From positions 1,736,001 to 1,800,000 of the forward strand of contig NZ_LN881724.1 of the NCBI RefSeq assembly GCF_001457415.1: 64,000 bases of DNA, given 5' to 3'. This document shows, piece after piece, positions 44,976 through 54,011 of this stretch. How positions within the stretch are numbered: the stretch's first letter is position 1; each line of letters starts with the position of its first letter. A model generated the notes under the pieces. The model saw only the letters and a program-made list of their open reading frames with translations, did no database searches and had not been told where the DNA came from. Both the position numbers and the translations under genes were made by a program. Source of the DNA: Gorillibacterium timonense (GTDB taxonomy: Bacteria > Bacillota > Bacilli > Paenibacillales > NBRC-103111).

Positions 44976-46025
44976 TTGTCAGATCGTCGCGCGGCGTTGG
45001 AGATGGCATTACGCAACATTGAGAAACAGTTCGGCAAGGGATCCATCATGAAGCTCGGAGAATCCACCCACATGCAAGTGGAGACGGTACCGAGCGGTTC
45101 CCTGGCTCTTGATATAGCCCTCGGAACCGGCGGGTTCCCAAGAGGAAGAATCATTGAAATCTACGGCCCGGAATCCTCCGGTAAGACCACGATCGCTCTG
45201 CATGCGATCGCAGAAGTACAGAAGACGGGAGGACAAGCTGCCTTCATCGATGCGGAGCATGCCCTTGATCCGCTCTATGCCCGCAAGCTGGGCATCAACA
45301 TCGACGAGCTGCTCTTGTCCCAGCCGGATACGGGAGAGCAGGCGCTTGAGATTGCCGAAGCATTGGTGCGCAGCGGCGCAGTTGACATCATTGTCATTGA
45401 CTCCGTGGCCGCCCTCGTGCCGAAGGCCGAAATCGAAGGAGAGATGGGCGATTCCCATGTCGGCCTGCAAGCCCGCTTGATGTCCCAGGCTCTGCGGAAG
45501 CTGTCGGGCGCCATCAACAAATCGAAGGTTATCGCCATCTTCATCAACCAATTGCGTGAGAAAGTCGGCGTCATGTTTGGCAACCCCGAGGTAACGCCGG
45601 GCGGACGCGCACTCAAGTTCTATTCAACCGTCCGGCTTGACGTTCGTCGCGTCGAGTCGATCAAGCAAGGGAATGACATGGTGGGTAACCGCACGCGCAT
45701 CAAGGTCGTGAAGAATAAAGTGGCTCCTCCGTTTAAACAAGCGGATGTCGATATGATGTACGGCGAAGGCATTTCCAAGGAAGGAAGCCTGGTTGATATC
45801 GGGACGGAGATGGATATCGTCGACAAGAGCGGTGCGTGGTATTCCTTTGAAGGCGAACGGCTTGGTCAAGGCCGTGAGAATGCCAAACAGTTCTTGAAGG
45901 ACAATCCGAAGATTTCGGAAACCATCGAACGGAAGATTCGGGAGAACAGCAATCTTTCCACTGTCATTCCGTCGGCTCAAGCGGAAGAAGAGGAAGACGA
46001 CGAATTAGCCTTCGAAGAAGAGTAA
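44976..46025 (+). CDS. recA: Recombinase RecA
   Basis: Strand-exchange ATPase and LexA co-protease. It has 349 residues. Walker [10 protein letters not shown] lies near residue 64; [20 protein letters not shown] includes the Walker B strand; loop 2 region [20 protein letters not shown]; acidic C-terminal tail. I choose TTG at 44976, giving [12 protein letters not shown], the usual Bacillus-type start; GTG at 44967 is in frame but leaves almost no space after AGGG. SOS control is predicted from the LexA box. recX follows after 126 bases. Confidence 0.98.
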   Translation: MSDRRAALEMALRNIEKQFGKGSIMKLGESTHMQVETVPSGSLALDIALGTGGFPRGRIIEIYGPESSGKTTIALHAIAEVQKTGGQAAFIDAEHALDPLYARKLGINIDELLLSQPDTGEQALEIAEALVRSGAVDIIVIDSVAALVPKAEIEGEMGDSHVGLQARLMSQALRKLSGAINKSKVIAIFINQLREKVGVMFGNPEVTPGGRALKFYSTVRLDVRRVESIKQGNDMVGNRTRIKVVKNKVAPPFKQADVDMMYGEGISKEGSLVDIGTEMDIVDKSGAWYSFEGERLGQGRENAKQFLKDNPKISETIERKIRENSNLSTVIPSAQAEEEEDDELAFEEE

Positions 46026-46071
46026 GAGGAAGAGCAAGCGGCTCTAGCAGCCGAATTCGATTCGTCAGTCG

Positions 46072-46105
46072 TGCCGCAACCGGTGTATTCCGGCTGCGGC
46101 ATTTG
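46072..46105 (+). terminator. Hairpin between recA and recX
   Basis: TGCCGCAACCGG (46072-46083) pairs with CCGGCTGCGGCA (46090-46101), one mismatch, tail TTTGCC. A weak terminator that may let part of recA transcription continue into recX. Confidence 0.45.
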
Positions 46106-46151
46106 CCTATCCGGAGACGTGAACGATGAAGCATAAGGAGTCGGAATCAGC

Positions 46152-46835
46152 ATGGCGGAGCAAGAAGAACAGACGGTGGCGGTTATTACACAGGTTGAGC
46201 AGCAGAAAAAGAACCGCAGTCGATACAATCTGTATCTGGATGGAGAATATGCGCTATCCGTCCATGAGGATCTGTTGATCCAATACCGCTTGTTAAAGGG
46301 CGAAAGCGTGGATAAGATCAGGCTGGAGGAAATCCTGCAGGCCGATGAGAAACATCGGGCTTACCTCGATGCGATTCGCTTCATCAGTGTGCGGTCGCGG
46401 TCGATCGATGAGGTGCGTAAAAAGCTGAAGACTCGGGGGTATGAGCCTCCGATGATCCAACAGGTTCTGGATCAGCTTGGCGAGCAAGGTTATCTGAACG
46501 ATCTGGATTTTGCCGAGCTGTGGACCAAGGAACGGATTACTTTGCAAAAGAAAGGTCGGAAATGGGTCGAGCAAGAGCTGCGACAGAAGGGCGTGAACAA
46601 GCAGATCATCTCCGATGCCATCGGTCGGATCGATCCTGAGGAAGAGAAGCAGCAGGCGCTTACGGTTGCAACCAAGCGATGGAAGCTTCTCTCCGGCGAG
46701 CCTGCGGACAAAAAGCGTAAGCTCTTCGCCTTTTTGGCCCGCAGAGGGTATTCTCCGCAGCTTGTCTCTGCGGTGGTCAAAGAAGTGAGTGCCGGAGAAA
46801 CGATTTCGGATGACTGGGAATGGGAGCAAGAGTAA
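46152..46835 (+). CDS. recX: Recombination regulator RecX
   Basis: Modulates RecA filaments. It has 227 residues with the three-helix-repeat architecture: basic N-terminus (TQVEQQKKNRSRYNLYLDGE), central RecX repeat with AIRFISVRSRSIDEVRKKL, and YLNDLDFAELW then KGRKWVEQELRQKGV. The ATG has AAGGAG about 11 bases upstream. Position directly after recA supports the call and possible co-regulation by read-through. Confidence 0.92.
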   Translation: MAEQEEQTVAVITQVEQQKKNRSRYNLYLDGEYALSVHEDLLIQYRLLKGESVDKIRLEEILQADEKHRAYLDAIRFISVRSRSIDEVRKKLKTRGYEPPMIQQVLDQLGEQGYLNDLDFAELWTKERITLQKKGRKWVEQELRQKGVNKQIISDAIGRIDPEEEKQQALTVATKRWKLLSGEPADKKRKLFAFLARRGYSPQLVSAVVKEVSAGETISDDWEWEQE

Positions 46836-46929
46836 CGCTCGCAGCACGGTTTTTCATCATTTTGGTACCGTATGGTTCCGATGTGAGTCTTGGGTTTGGG
46901 CGAATTTCAAGCTTCCTCTGTCGGGAAAC

Positions 46930-46959
46930 TTGACAAGAATCTGAACAAAAAGATAAAAT
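46930..46959 (+). promoter_or_regulatory. Promoter of rny
   Basis: TTGACA (46930-46935), 18-base spacer, TAAAAT (46954-46959). It gives rny a leader of about 200 nt. The 334-base gap after recX contains this promoter and a 13-bp direct repeat but no credible gene. Confidence 0.75.
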
Positions 46960-47037
46960 ATTGATAACTCTTTATGACAAGAGGGAGATTCGCAAAGTAA
47001 AATCGCCAATTTTTACTTTTTATTCTGTATTCCTGCG

Positions 47038-47066
47038 AATCGAAGGCCGGATAAATCGAAGGCCGG
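47038..47066 (+). repeat. 13-bp direct repeat in the rny leader
   Basis: AATCGAAGGCCGG occurs at 47038-47050 and again at 47054-47066, a 16-base offset. Could be a duplicated protein- or RNA-binding site, or simple slippage. Confidence 0.6.
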
Positions 47067-47168
47067 CACCAAACATGAGAATCCAGATATTCCTGGAAAT
47101 GGAATGGGTTAAAAACCGAACAAATCCCAAGCTACTCTATAGGGAATAGCGAGGAGGTGAAACAGCAG

Positions 47169-48719
47169 ATGTCTAGCATGCCAACATGGCTTGCGGCATT
47201 GATCTCCCTTCTCGTTGGCCTTCTTGGCGCTGGGATTGGATATTTTATCCGGAAATCTCTTGCTGAAGCGAAGATTTCAAGCGCCGAACGTGCGGCTGAA
47301 TTGATTGTCGAACAGGCGAAAAAGGACGCCGACGCCTTGAAAAAGGAAACGGTGCTCGAAGCGAAGGACGAAATTCACAAACTTCGGACCGAAGCGGAAA
47401 AAGAAATTCGCGAACGTCGAAACGAAACTGCTCGTCAAGAGCGGCGGTTGTTACAAAAAGAGGAATCACTGGATAAAAAACACGATTCTCTGGAACGCAA
47501 AGAAGAACAAATGGCCAACAAAGAGAAGCGGATCGATGAAACGCAAGCACAGATCGATCAGCTCTTGAAGAGTCAGGTTGCCGAGCTGGAACGGATCTCT
47601 GGGCTTACTTTGGAAGATGCGAAGAACATCATCTTGACCAATGTTGAGCAGGAAATCCGTCATGAGACGGCACAGATGATCAAAGAGATTGAGACACAGG
47701 CCAAGGAAGAAGCAGACAAGAAGGCCCGGGAGATCATCTCCCTCGCCATTCAGCGATGCGCAGCCGATCATGTGGCGGAAACCACCGTATCGGTTGTCAC
47801 CTTGCCGAATGAAGAAATGAAAGGCCGGATTATCGGTCGAGAAGGTCGTAATATTCGGGCTTTGGAAACGCTCACCGGTATTGACCTTATCATCGACGAC
47901 ACGCCTGAAGCGGTCATCCTGTCCGGCTTCGATCCCATTCGCCGCGAAGTTGCCCGGAATGCTCTGGAGAAGCTCGTTGCAGACGGACGGATTCACCCCG
48001 CCCGCATCGAGGAAATGGTGGAGAAATCCCGCAAGGAAGTGGACGAACGGATTCGCGAATACGGGGAACAGGCTACCTTCGAGGTTGGCGTTCACGGTCT
48101 GCATCCGGACCTCATCAAGATTTTGGGCCGTTTGCGTTTTCGGACCAGCTACGGTCAAAATGTACTCAAGCACTCAATGGAAGTTGCCTACCTGGCGGGA
48201 CTTATGGCAGGAGAACTCGGGGAAGACGTTACTTTGGCGAAACGTTCCGGACTTCTGCACGATATCGGCAAAGCGCTTGACCATGAAGTGGAAGGTTCCC
48301 ATGTGGAAATCGGCGTAGAAATCGCACGCAAATACAGGGAACATCCGGTCGTGATCAACAGCATTGCTTCCCACCATGGAGATACGGAAGCTACATCAGT
48401 CATCGCGATGCTTGTCGGGGCGGCAGACGCCTTGTCTGCAGCAAGACCCGGAGCACGTCGGGAGACACTGGAAACGTACATCAAGCGGTTGGAAAGGCTG
48501 GAGGACATCTCCGAATCCTTCGAAGGAGTCGAGAAATCCTACGCCATTCAAGCAGGTCGCGAGATTCGCGTCATGGTGCAGCCCGAGAAGATCGACGACA
48601 CGGAAGCATTCCGTTTGGCTCGGGACATTACGAAGAAAATCGAGAACGAACTCGATTATCCGGGGCATATTAAGGTCACGGTTATTCGCGAGACCCGCGC
48701 GGTGGAATACGCCAAATAA
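47169..48719 (+). CDS. rny: Ribonuclease Y
   Basis: Membrane-bound endoribonuclease that starts mRNA decay in Firmicutes. It has 516 residues from the ATG at 47169. N-terminal transmembrane helix ([19 protein letters not shown]), a long Glu/Lys/Arg-rich coiled coil (about 40-200), KH domain ([20 protein letters not shown]), HD domain ([26 protein letters not shown]) and a conserved C-terminus ([18 protein letters not shown]). GAGGAGGTGA precedes it; the GTG inside that sequence (47157) is in frame but would overlap the binding site. Confidence 0.97.
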   Translation: MSSMPTWLAALISLLVGLLGAGIGYFIRKSLAEAKISSAERAAELIVEQAKKDADALKKETVLEAKDEIHKLRTEAEKEIRERRNETARQERRLLQKEESLDKKHDSLERKEEQMANKEKRIDETQAQIDQLLKSQVAELERISGLTLEDAKNIILTNVEQEIRHETAQMIKEIETQAKEEADKKAREIISLAIQRCAADHVAETTVSVVTLPNEEMKGRIIGREGRNIRALETLTGIDLIIDDTPEAVILSGFDPIRREVARNALEKLVADGRIHPARIEEMVEKSRKEVDERIREYGEQATFEVGVHGLHPDLIKILGRLRFRTSYGQNVLKHSMEVAYLAGLMAGELGEDVTLAKRSGLLHDIGKALDHEVEGSHVEIGVEIARKYREHPVVINSIASHHGDTEATSVIAMLVGAADALSAARPGARRETLETYIKRLERLEDISESFEGVEKSYAIQAGREIRVMVQPEKIDDTEAFRLARDITKKIENELDYPGHIKVTVIRETRAVEYAK

Positions 48720-48730
48720 CAATCCATTCG

Positions 48731-48762
48731 AAAAGTGGCCGAATCGGCCACTTTTCATCTTT
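48731..48762 (+). terminator. Terminator after rny
   Basis: Perfect 11-bp stem AAAAGTGGCCG/CGGCCACTTTT with a 3-base loop, then CATCTTT. A-rich and T-rich ends make it potentially bidirectional. Confidence 0.85.
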
Positions 48763-48855
48763 CCGCCGGGTTTTGAACATGGACCGCTATCCATCATACA
48801 AGTAATCAGGTTTAATTGTAACGAACAGGGTGGAGGAAGGAGCTAAGAGTCTGCT

Positions 48856-49650
48856 ATGAGAATTCTGTTTATCGGAGACGTAGTCGGATCGGTCGGCCGA
48901 GAAGCGCTCCGCAAGCGGCTGCCTGGACTTAAGAGCAAGCATCGCCCGGATTTTATCGTGGTGAACGGTGAGAATGCTGCCCATGGAAGAGGAATTACCA
49001 AACCGATCGTGACCAGCTTTTTTGAATGGGGGATTCATGGGATCACGATGGGCAATCATACCTGGGATCAGAGGGAAATCTATGAGTTTATCGATGAAGA
49101 GCCTCGCCTGATTCGTCCGGCCAATTTTCCGGATAACAACCCCGGTGCCGGTTGGGCTGTTTTGAAAGCAGGAGGGAAAGAGCTGGCCATCATCAGCCTG
49201 CAAGGGAGGACCTTCCTGCCCCCCATGGATTGCCCCTTCCGTAAAGCGGACGAAATCCTGGAGCAGCTTGCGAGCCGCAGAATTCCGATCCTCGTCGATT
49301 TTCATGCGGAAGCGACATCCGAGAAGATTGCCATGGGCTGGTACCTGGACGGTCGGGTATCGGCTGTGGTCGGTACGCATACGCATGTCCAGAGTCATGA
49401 CGAGCGAGTGCTGCCGGATGGTACGGCTTATGTGACCGATGTCGGAATGACTGGCCCGCTGAATGGCATTCTGGGGATGGAGAAGGAAGCGGTACTCAGT
49501 AAATTTTTGAGCGGCATGCCTGTCCGCTTCACGGTGGATGAAGGAAAATGGCAGTTGAACGGTGTTCTGATCGAAACCGACGACGCAACCCAGCGTGCCA
49601 AATCCATTCAATTGGTTCGGATGGATGAGGACCGAACGATTATCGAGTAA
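48856..49650 (+). CDS. ymdB: YmdB metallophosphoesterase
   Basis: Calcineurin-like phosphoesterase of 264 residues; in B. subtilis YmdB hydrolyses 2',3'-cyclic nucleotides and affects biofilm versus motility decisions. Metal-binding motifs: FIGDVVGSVGREAL, VVNGENAAHGRG, MGNHTWDQ, LVDFHAEATSEK and GTHTHVQSHD. It lies between rny and spoVS as in B. subtilis. A GGAGGAAGGAG stretch sits upstream of the ATG, a little far. Confidence 0.95.
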   Translation: MRILFIGDVVGSVGREALRKRLPGLKSKHRPDFIVVNGENAAHGRGITKPIVTSFFEWGIHGITMGNHTWDQREIYEFIDEEPRLIRPANFPDNNPGAGWAVLKAGGKELAIISLQGRTFLPPMDCPFRKADEILEQLASRRIPILVDFHAEATSEKIAMGWYLDGRVSAVVGTHTHVQSHDERVLPDGTAYVTDVGMTGPLNGILGMEKEAVLSKFLSGMPVRFTVDEGKWQLNGVLIETDDATQRAKSIQLVRMDEDRTIIE

Positions 49651-49782
49651 GCATCAGGGACCGCGACGAGCTTGATTCGATTCGGATCGAACGATGATCC
49701 CGATCGTGCTGGCATGAATGACCTCTCATGCGAATAGGATGAATATTGGAAACCATTCATCATTCCTGAGGAGGTACCTTTC

Positions 49783-50043
49783 ATGGAAGTATTGAAAGTT
49801 TCAGCAAAATCCAATCCAAACTCCGTAGCCGGCGCTTTGGCTGGCGTTCTCAGGGAGCGCGGGGCCGCTGAACTGCAAGCAATAGGAGCCGGAGCACTCA
49901 ATCAAGCCATTAAGGCTGTTGCCATTGCCCGGGGGTTTGTCGCACCGAGCGGAGTGGATCTGATCTGCATTCCGGCTTTTACCGATATTGTGATCGATGG
50001 GGAAGACCGCACCGCCATCAAATTGATTGTCGAGCCTCGTTAA
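49783..50043 (+). CDS. spoVS: Stage V sporulation protein S
   Basis: Small (86-residue) Alba-like protein affecting septation and coat assembly in sporulation. The sequence is highly conserved: MEVLKVSAKSNPNSVAGALA, LQAIGAGALNQAIKAVAIAR and GVDLICIPAFTDIVIDGEDR are all diagnostic. TGAGGAGGT precedes the ATG. In B. subtilis it depends on sigma-H, but I found no convincing sigma-H promoter here. A terminator follows. Confidence 0.97.
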   Translation: MEVLKVSAKSNPNSVAGALAGVLRERGAAELQAIGAGALNQAIKAVAIARGFVAPSGVDLICIPAFTDIVIDGEDRTAIKLIVEPR

Positions 50044-50071
50044 GGAGTGACCAATTACAAAGTGGACGGGT

Positions 50072-50101
50072 CCTGTTTACTTTCGGGTAAACAGGTTTTT
50101 C
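50072..50101 (+). terminator. Terminator after spoVS
   Basis: Perfect 9-bp stem CCTGTTTAC/GTAAACAGG with loop TTTCGG, then TTTTT. Confidence 0.93.
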
Positions 50102-50165
50102 CTGCGTCAGTTCCTTCAGTTAATGACTCCTATTCATTTTTTTTATTCTAATATCTTGTAAGCGG

Positions 50166-50195
50166 TTAACATTTCGAAAACAATCTATCTATGAT
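50166..50195 (+). promoter_or_regulatory. Candidate korAB promoter
   Basis: TTAACA (50166-50171), 18-base spacer, TATGAT (50190-50195). An alternative extended -10, TGCTATACC (50214-50222), lies closer to the Fur box. Both are in the AT-rich 311-base gap between spoVS and korA. Confidence 0.45.
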
Positions 50196-50248
50196 ATGGA
50201 ATTCATCTAATAATGCTATACCTTTCCAAGGCAGATCCCCTTGCCTTT

Positions 50249-50263
50249 TGATAATAATTCTCA
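50249..50263 (+). promoter_or_regulatory. Fur box upstream of korA
   Basis: TGATAATAATTCTCA matches the 7-1-7 Fur consensus TGATAAT-N-ATTATCA at 13 of 14 defined positions; the surrounding 19-mer (50250-50268) matches the classical Fur box at 15 of 19. It is downstream of the candidate promoters and 91 bases before korA, placed to block elongation or initiation when iron is plentiful. Iron dependence is inferred. Confidence 0.6.
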
Positions 50264-50353
50264 TAATCTTGAAGTAGAGAATGTGACAAAATTGTTAACG
50301 AACGAAGGATTTCCCAAACCATTGCAGGATCATTCAAAGGGGATGAACGATCT

Positions 50354-52102
50354 GTGAAGAGGGAATTGTCTTGGAAGATCGGCGGACAACAAGGAGAAGG
50401 CGTGGAGAGCACCGACCGGATCTTTTCCACGGCTTTGAATCGATTGGGGTATTATCTGTACGGGTATCGTCATTTTTCATCGCGCATTAAAGGCGGGCAC
50501 ACGAATAATAAGATTCGCATCAGTATTGAACCGCTGCGTGCCATTGCGGATGAGCTGGATATTTTGGTTGCCTTCGATCAAGAAAGCATTGATTTGAATG
50601 CGACTGAACTAACGGGAGATGGAGTCATCGTTGCCGATGCGAAGTTTAACCCGGTCTTGCCCACCGGGGTAGAGGTGCGGCTTTATTCCGTTCCGATCAC
50701 TCAAATCGCAGAAGAGCTTGGCACTTCTCTGATGAAAAATATGGTCGCTACCGGAGCATCCTGGGCGCTGCTTGGCCTGCCTCTCGAGGTTTTGAACCGA
50801 GCGGTCGAAGAAGAGTTTGCCCGTAAGGGCCTCCAAGTTGTGGCGAAAAATCTGGAAGCGGTTCAACGCGGTGCTGAATACGTCCTAGAGCTTGCAGGAG
50901 GTCCATTGGACGAATTTCGGCTCGGTCAAGCCGATGGCAAGCAGAAGCTGTTCCTGATCGGCAATGATGCAATCGGACTTGGAGCTGTCGCAGCCGGCTG
51001 CCGGTTCATGGCCGCTTACCCGATCACTCCGGCTTCCGAGATCATGGAATATTTGATCAAAGTGCTTCCCAAGCTCGGAGGCACCGTTATTCAAACCGAA
51101 GATGAAATCGCTGCCATTACCATGGCGATCGGTGCCAATTACGGAGGAGCTCGTGCATTGACGGCTTCGGCGGGACCGGGCTTGTCGCTCATGATGGAAG
51201 CGATCGGGCTGGCTGGCATGACCGAGACGCCCGTAGTAATCGTGGACACTCAGCGAGGCGGGCCCTCGACAGGGCTTCCGACGAAGCAGGAGCAGAGCGA
51301 CATCAATGCCATGATCTACGGAACACATGGAGAGATCCCCAAGATCGTCATCGCTCCGAGCACAGTGGAGGAATGCTTCTACGATACGGTGGAAGCCTTC
51401 AATCTGGCGGAAATTTATCAATGCCCGGTCATTCTGGTGACGGATCTGCAGCTGAGTCTCGGCAAGCAATCGGCGGAGCCCTTCGATTATCATCGGATCT
51501 CCATCAACCGCGGGAAGCTGCAAGCCGAGATCGAACCCCGCGAGAATGGCAGCCTGTTCAAGCGTTACGAAGCGACGGAGGACGGAATCTCACCGCGATC
51601 CATACCCGGACAAAAGAACGGGATTCATCATGTTACCGGCGTAGAGCATGGGGAAGACGGGCGGCCCTCCGAAAGCTCAACCAACCGCTTGAAGATGATG
51701 AACAAGAGGCTGTCTAAGCTCGCCAAGCTGCGCATGACGGATCCGATTGTCGCCGAGTCTCTGCATGAGCAGCCGGACCTCCTGATCATCGGGATGGGCT
51801 CTACCGGCGGTACCATTGACGAAGCCCGGAACCGCCTGCGAGAAGAGGGAATCACCTCCAATCATGTGACAGTGCGCCTTCTGCATCCTTTCCCGATTGA
51901 AGAGATGAAGCCGCAGATGGATCGCGCCAAACGGATCGTTGTCGTGGAGAACAATGCGACCGGCCAATTGGCGAACCTGATCAAGATGCATCTGCCCGAA
52001 TATGCCGACCGGATTCGCAATCAATTGAAATACGACGGAAATCCATTTTTGCCTTCGGAAATCTACTCCGCTTGCAAGGAGATGTTCGCATGGCAACCGT
52101 AA
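50354..52102 (+). CDS. korA: 2-oxoacid:ferredoxin oxidoreductase, alpha subunit (gamma-alpha fusion)
   Basis: Large subunit of KorAB, which oxidatively decarboxylates a 2-oxoacid (typically 2-oxoglutarate) to acyl-CoA with ferredoxin. It has 582 residues: an N-terminal gamma domain (KIGGQQGEGVESTDRIFSTA; RHFSSRIKGGHTNN), then the alpha domain with NDAIGLGAVAAGCRFMAAYP, ITPASEIMEY, QTEDEIAAITMAIGANYGG and RGGPSTGLPTKQEQSD. The GTG start has AAAGGGG about 11 bases upstream. It overlaps korB by 13 bases. The exact 2-oxoacid cannot be read from sequence. Confidence 0.95.
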   Translation: MKRELSWKIGGQQGEGVESTDRIFSTALNRLGYYLYGYRHFSSRIKGGHTNNKIRISIEPLRAIADELDILVAFDQESIDLNATELTGDGVIVADAKFNPVLPTGVEVRLYSVPITQIAEELGTSLMKNMVATGASWALLGLPLEVLNRAVEEEFARKGLQVVAKNLEAVQRGAEYVLELAGGPLDEFRLGQADGKQKLFLIGNDAIGLGAVAAGCRFMAAYPITPASEIMEYLIKVLPKLGGTVIQTEDEIAAITMAIGANYGGARALTASAGPGLSLMMEAIGLAGMTETPVVIVDTQRGGPSTGLPTKQEQSDINAMIYGTHGEIPKIVIAPSTVEECFYDTVEAFNLAEIYQCPVILVTDLQLSLGKQSAEPFDYHRISINRGKLQAEIEPRENGSLFKRYEATEDGISPRSIPGQKNGIHHVTGVEHGEDGRPSESSTNRLKMMNKRLSKLAKLRMTDPIVAESLHEQPDLLIIGMGSTGGTIDEARNRLREEGITSNHVTVRLLHPFPIEEMKPQMDRAKRIVVVENNATGQLANLIKMHLPEYADRIRNQLKYDGNPFLPSEIYSACKEMFAWQP

Positions 52103-52956
52103 AGGACTTTCGGAACCAAGTGAAGCCGAATTGGTGCCCGGGCTGCGGCGACTTCTCCGTCCAGGCGGCCATTCAACGAGCAGCGGCAAATGTCGGGCTT
52201 GAGCCGGAAAATCTCGCCATCATATCCGGAATCGGCTGCTCCGGGAGAATATCCGGGTACGTGAACGCTTATGGCTTCCATGGGGTTCACGGCCGTTCTC
52301 TACCCCTAGCACAAGGAGTGAAGATGGCGAACCGGGGGCTGACCGTCATCGCATCCGGAGGAGACGGAGACGGATTTGCCATCGGCATGGGGCATACGGT
52401 TCATGCGGTTCGCCGCAATATCGATATGACTTATATTGTGATGGACAATCAGATCTATGGGCTGACCAAGGGACAGACATCGCCTCGCAGCGCCGTCGGG
52501 TTCAAAACCAAGAGCACGCCTCAAGGCTCCGTTGAAGCAGCCTTGTCTCCGCTCGAAATCGCTCTCGCTTCCGGAGCGACCTTCGTGGCGCAGTCCTTTT
52601 CCAGTAGCATCAAGCAGCTCACCGAGCTCATCGAGGAAGCAATCAAGCATAAAGGGTTTTCCTTGGTGAACGTATTCAGCCCGTGCGTCACCTTCAACAA
52701 AGTGAATACCTACGAATGGTTTAAAGATAACCTGAAGGATGTGGAGGCTATTCCCGATTATGATCCCGGCAATCGGATCATGGCGATGACTTCCCTTATG
52801 GAGGCGGGAGGGCTTTTAACCGGATTGATCTATCAGGATAAATCTCGATCCCCGTATGAGGAGCTCGTTCCCGGCTTCCGGCAAGAGCCGCTTGTCCTTC
52901 AGGATATCGAACTAACCGAGCAGCAATTCCATGAACTTGCAGCCGAATTTTATTAA
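52090..52956 (+). CDS. korB: 2-oxoacid:ferredoxin oxidoreductase, beta subunit
   Basis: Thiamine-diphosphate and [4Fe-4S] subunit of KorAB. It has 288 residues. Cluster cysteines probably lie in NWCPGCGDFS, SGIGCSGRIS and FSPCVTF; the ThDP/Mg motif is GDGDGFAIGMGHTVHAVRRN with DNQIYGLTKGQTSPRS following. The ATG at 52090 sits 6-8 bases after AAGGAGATG. No separate ferredoxin-like delta subunit is encoded nearby, consistent with the two-subunit KorAB type. A terminator follows. Confidence 0.95.
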   Translation: MATVKDFRNQVKPNWCPGCGDFSVQAAIQRAAANVGLEPENLAIISGIGCSGRISGYVNAYGFHGVHGRSLPLAQGVKMANRGLTVIASGGDGDGFAIGMGHTVHAVRRNIDMTYIVMDNQIYGLTKGQTSPRSAVGFKTKSTPQGSVEAALSPLEIALASGATFVAQSFSSSIKQLTELIEEAIKHKGFSLVNVFSPCVTFNKVNTYEWFKDNLKDVEAIPDYDPGNRIMAMTSLMEAGGLLTGLIYQDKSRSPYEELVPGFRQEPLVLQDIELTEQQFHELAAEFY

Positions 52957-53001
52957 TGATTTTAAATGTTAACCGGATTAATCATACGATAGCAAAAAAG
53001 T

Positions 53002-53033
53002 GGCAGGTGTGTGATGCATCTGCCTTTTCTTTT
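53002..53033 (+). terminator. Terminator after korB
   Basis: GGCAGGTG (53002-53009) pairs with CATCTGCC (53017-53024), one G-U, then TTTTCTTTT. The following bases to 53207 show no recognisable element apart from AT-rich sequence near 53045. Confidence 0.8.
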
Positions 53034-53207
53034 GGGTAAAAAAGAGTAAAATAAGAAGGGGATTTTCAAGACCGTCCCAATTCCGGCTGAACCAAGATGC
53101 GACGATCGCGGACGAGCCTTGATATCCATATCCCTGCTGTCCCAATACAAGCAAGCCTTGGCACGAATCGAAGGCTGTGCTCTTGAAACCCAAGGAGTGA
53201 AGAGACC

Positions 53208-53777
53208 ATGAAACAAGTTCCTGTCGGCGTATCCGCACGACATATCCACGTAACCCAGAAGGATCTGGAAACCTTGTTCGGCGCAGGCGCCGAATTGCAT
53301 GTCATGAAAGACCTTTCCCAGCCCGGCCAATTCGCCGCTGAAGAAACCGTCGCTGTCATCGGACCGAAGGGCAAGTTTGACAAGGTTCGCATTCTCGGCC
53401 CGGTCCGCAAAGCGACCCAGCTTGAAATTTCCCGCACCGACTCCTTTGCGATCGGTGTGAAGGCACCGGTTCGCGAGTCCGGCGATATCACCGGAACTCC
53501 GGGAATCAAGGTCGTGGGTCCCGCAGGCGAAGTCGAGCTGACCGAAGGAGCCATTGTTGCCGCCCGGCACATCCACTTCCATACGACGGACGCCGAAAAA
53601 TGGGGCATTCAAGACAAGCAATTGCTGAAAGTTCGCGTAAACACCGAGCGCCCGCTCGTATTCGAAGACGTCATCGCCCGCGTATCGGACAGCTTTGCGC
53701 TGGATTTCCACATCGATACGGATGAAGCCAATGCAGCCGGCGCCAAAACCGGAGATCTGGCTGAAATCATCGGCTAA
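53208..53777 (+). CDS. pduL: Phosphate propanoyltransferase (PduL)
   Basis: Phosphotransacylase of the PduL family: acyl-CoA plus phosphate to acyl phosphate plus CoA, unrelated to Pta. It has 189 residues with two zinc-binding beta-barrels: VGVSARHIHVTQKD near the N-terminus and AARHIHFHTTDAEKWG near the middle, plus GPVRKATQLEISRTD. No encapsulation peptide of the microcompartment type is evident at the N-terminus. AAGGAGTG lies upstream. Neighbouring KorAB makes acyl-CoA, so the two may form an acyl-CoA to acyl-phosphate route; that is inference. Confidence 0.93.
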   Translation: MKQVPVGVSARHIHVTQKDLETLFGAGAELHVMKDLSQPGQFAAEETVAVIGPKGKFDKVRILGPVRKATQLEISRTDSFAIGVKAPVRESGDITGTPGIKVVGPAGEVELTEGAIVAARHIHFHTTDAEKWGIQDKQLLKVRVNTERPLVFEDVIARVSDSFALDFHIDTDEANAAGAKTGDLAEIIG

Positions 53778-53810
53778 GCCGAAGCAACAACCCTCGCATG
53801 AGCCAAAGCC

Positions 53811-53846
53811 AAAGCCGTTTCCTGAAGAGGAAGCGGCTTTTCCTGT
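53811..53846 (+). terminator. Terminator after pduL
   Basis: Thirteen-bp stem AAAGCCGTTTCCT/AGGAAGCGGCTTT with loop GAAG, followed by TCCTGTTT. Confidence 0.88.
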
Positions 53847-53919
53847 TTGAGGGAGCTCATTCAGCCGACCGGTGATGCATTGGGATGACCGGCTTTCGTA
53901 GATCAGGCCGTCCTCCTTA

Positions 53920-53928
53920 TGGTATACT
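53920..53928 (+). promoter_or_regulatory. Extended -10 promoter before miaB
   Basis: TGGTATACT (53920-53928); no good -35 is visible. It lies 83 bases before miaB and beyond the pduL terminator. Confidence 0.45.
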
Positions 53929-54011
53929 TATGTACTGGACTTCGATCCAACGAATCACCGATCCGAAATTCGTCAGCAAACCATGGTAACGATAATAGAG
54001 GATGTGACTTC

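Noticed and set aside
46961..47149. 62-codon frame in the rny leader
   Set aside because: It starts with TTG inside the promoter's -10 area, has no ribosome-binding site and no family resemblance; the region reads better as an untranslated leader.
49651..49782. Sigma-H promoter before spoVS
   Set aside because: Several AGGA and GAAT fragments occur, but none at the required spacing. A 6-bp inverted repeat at 49676-49691 was also noted without a role.
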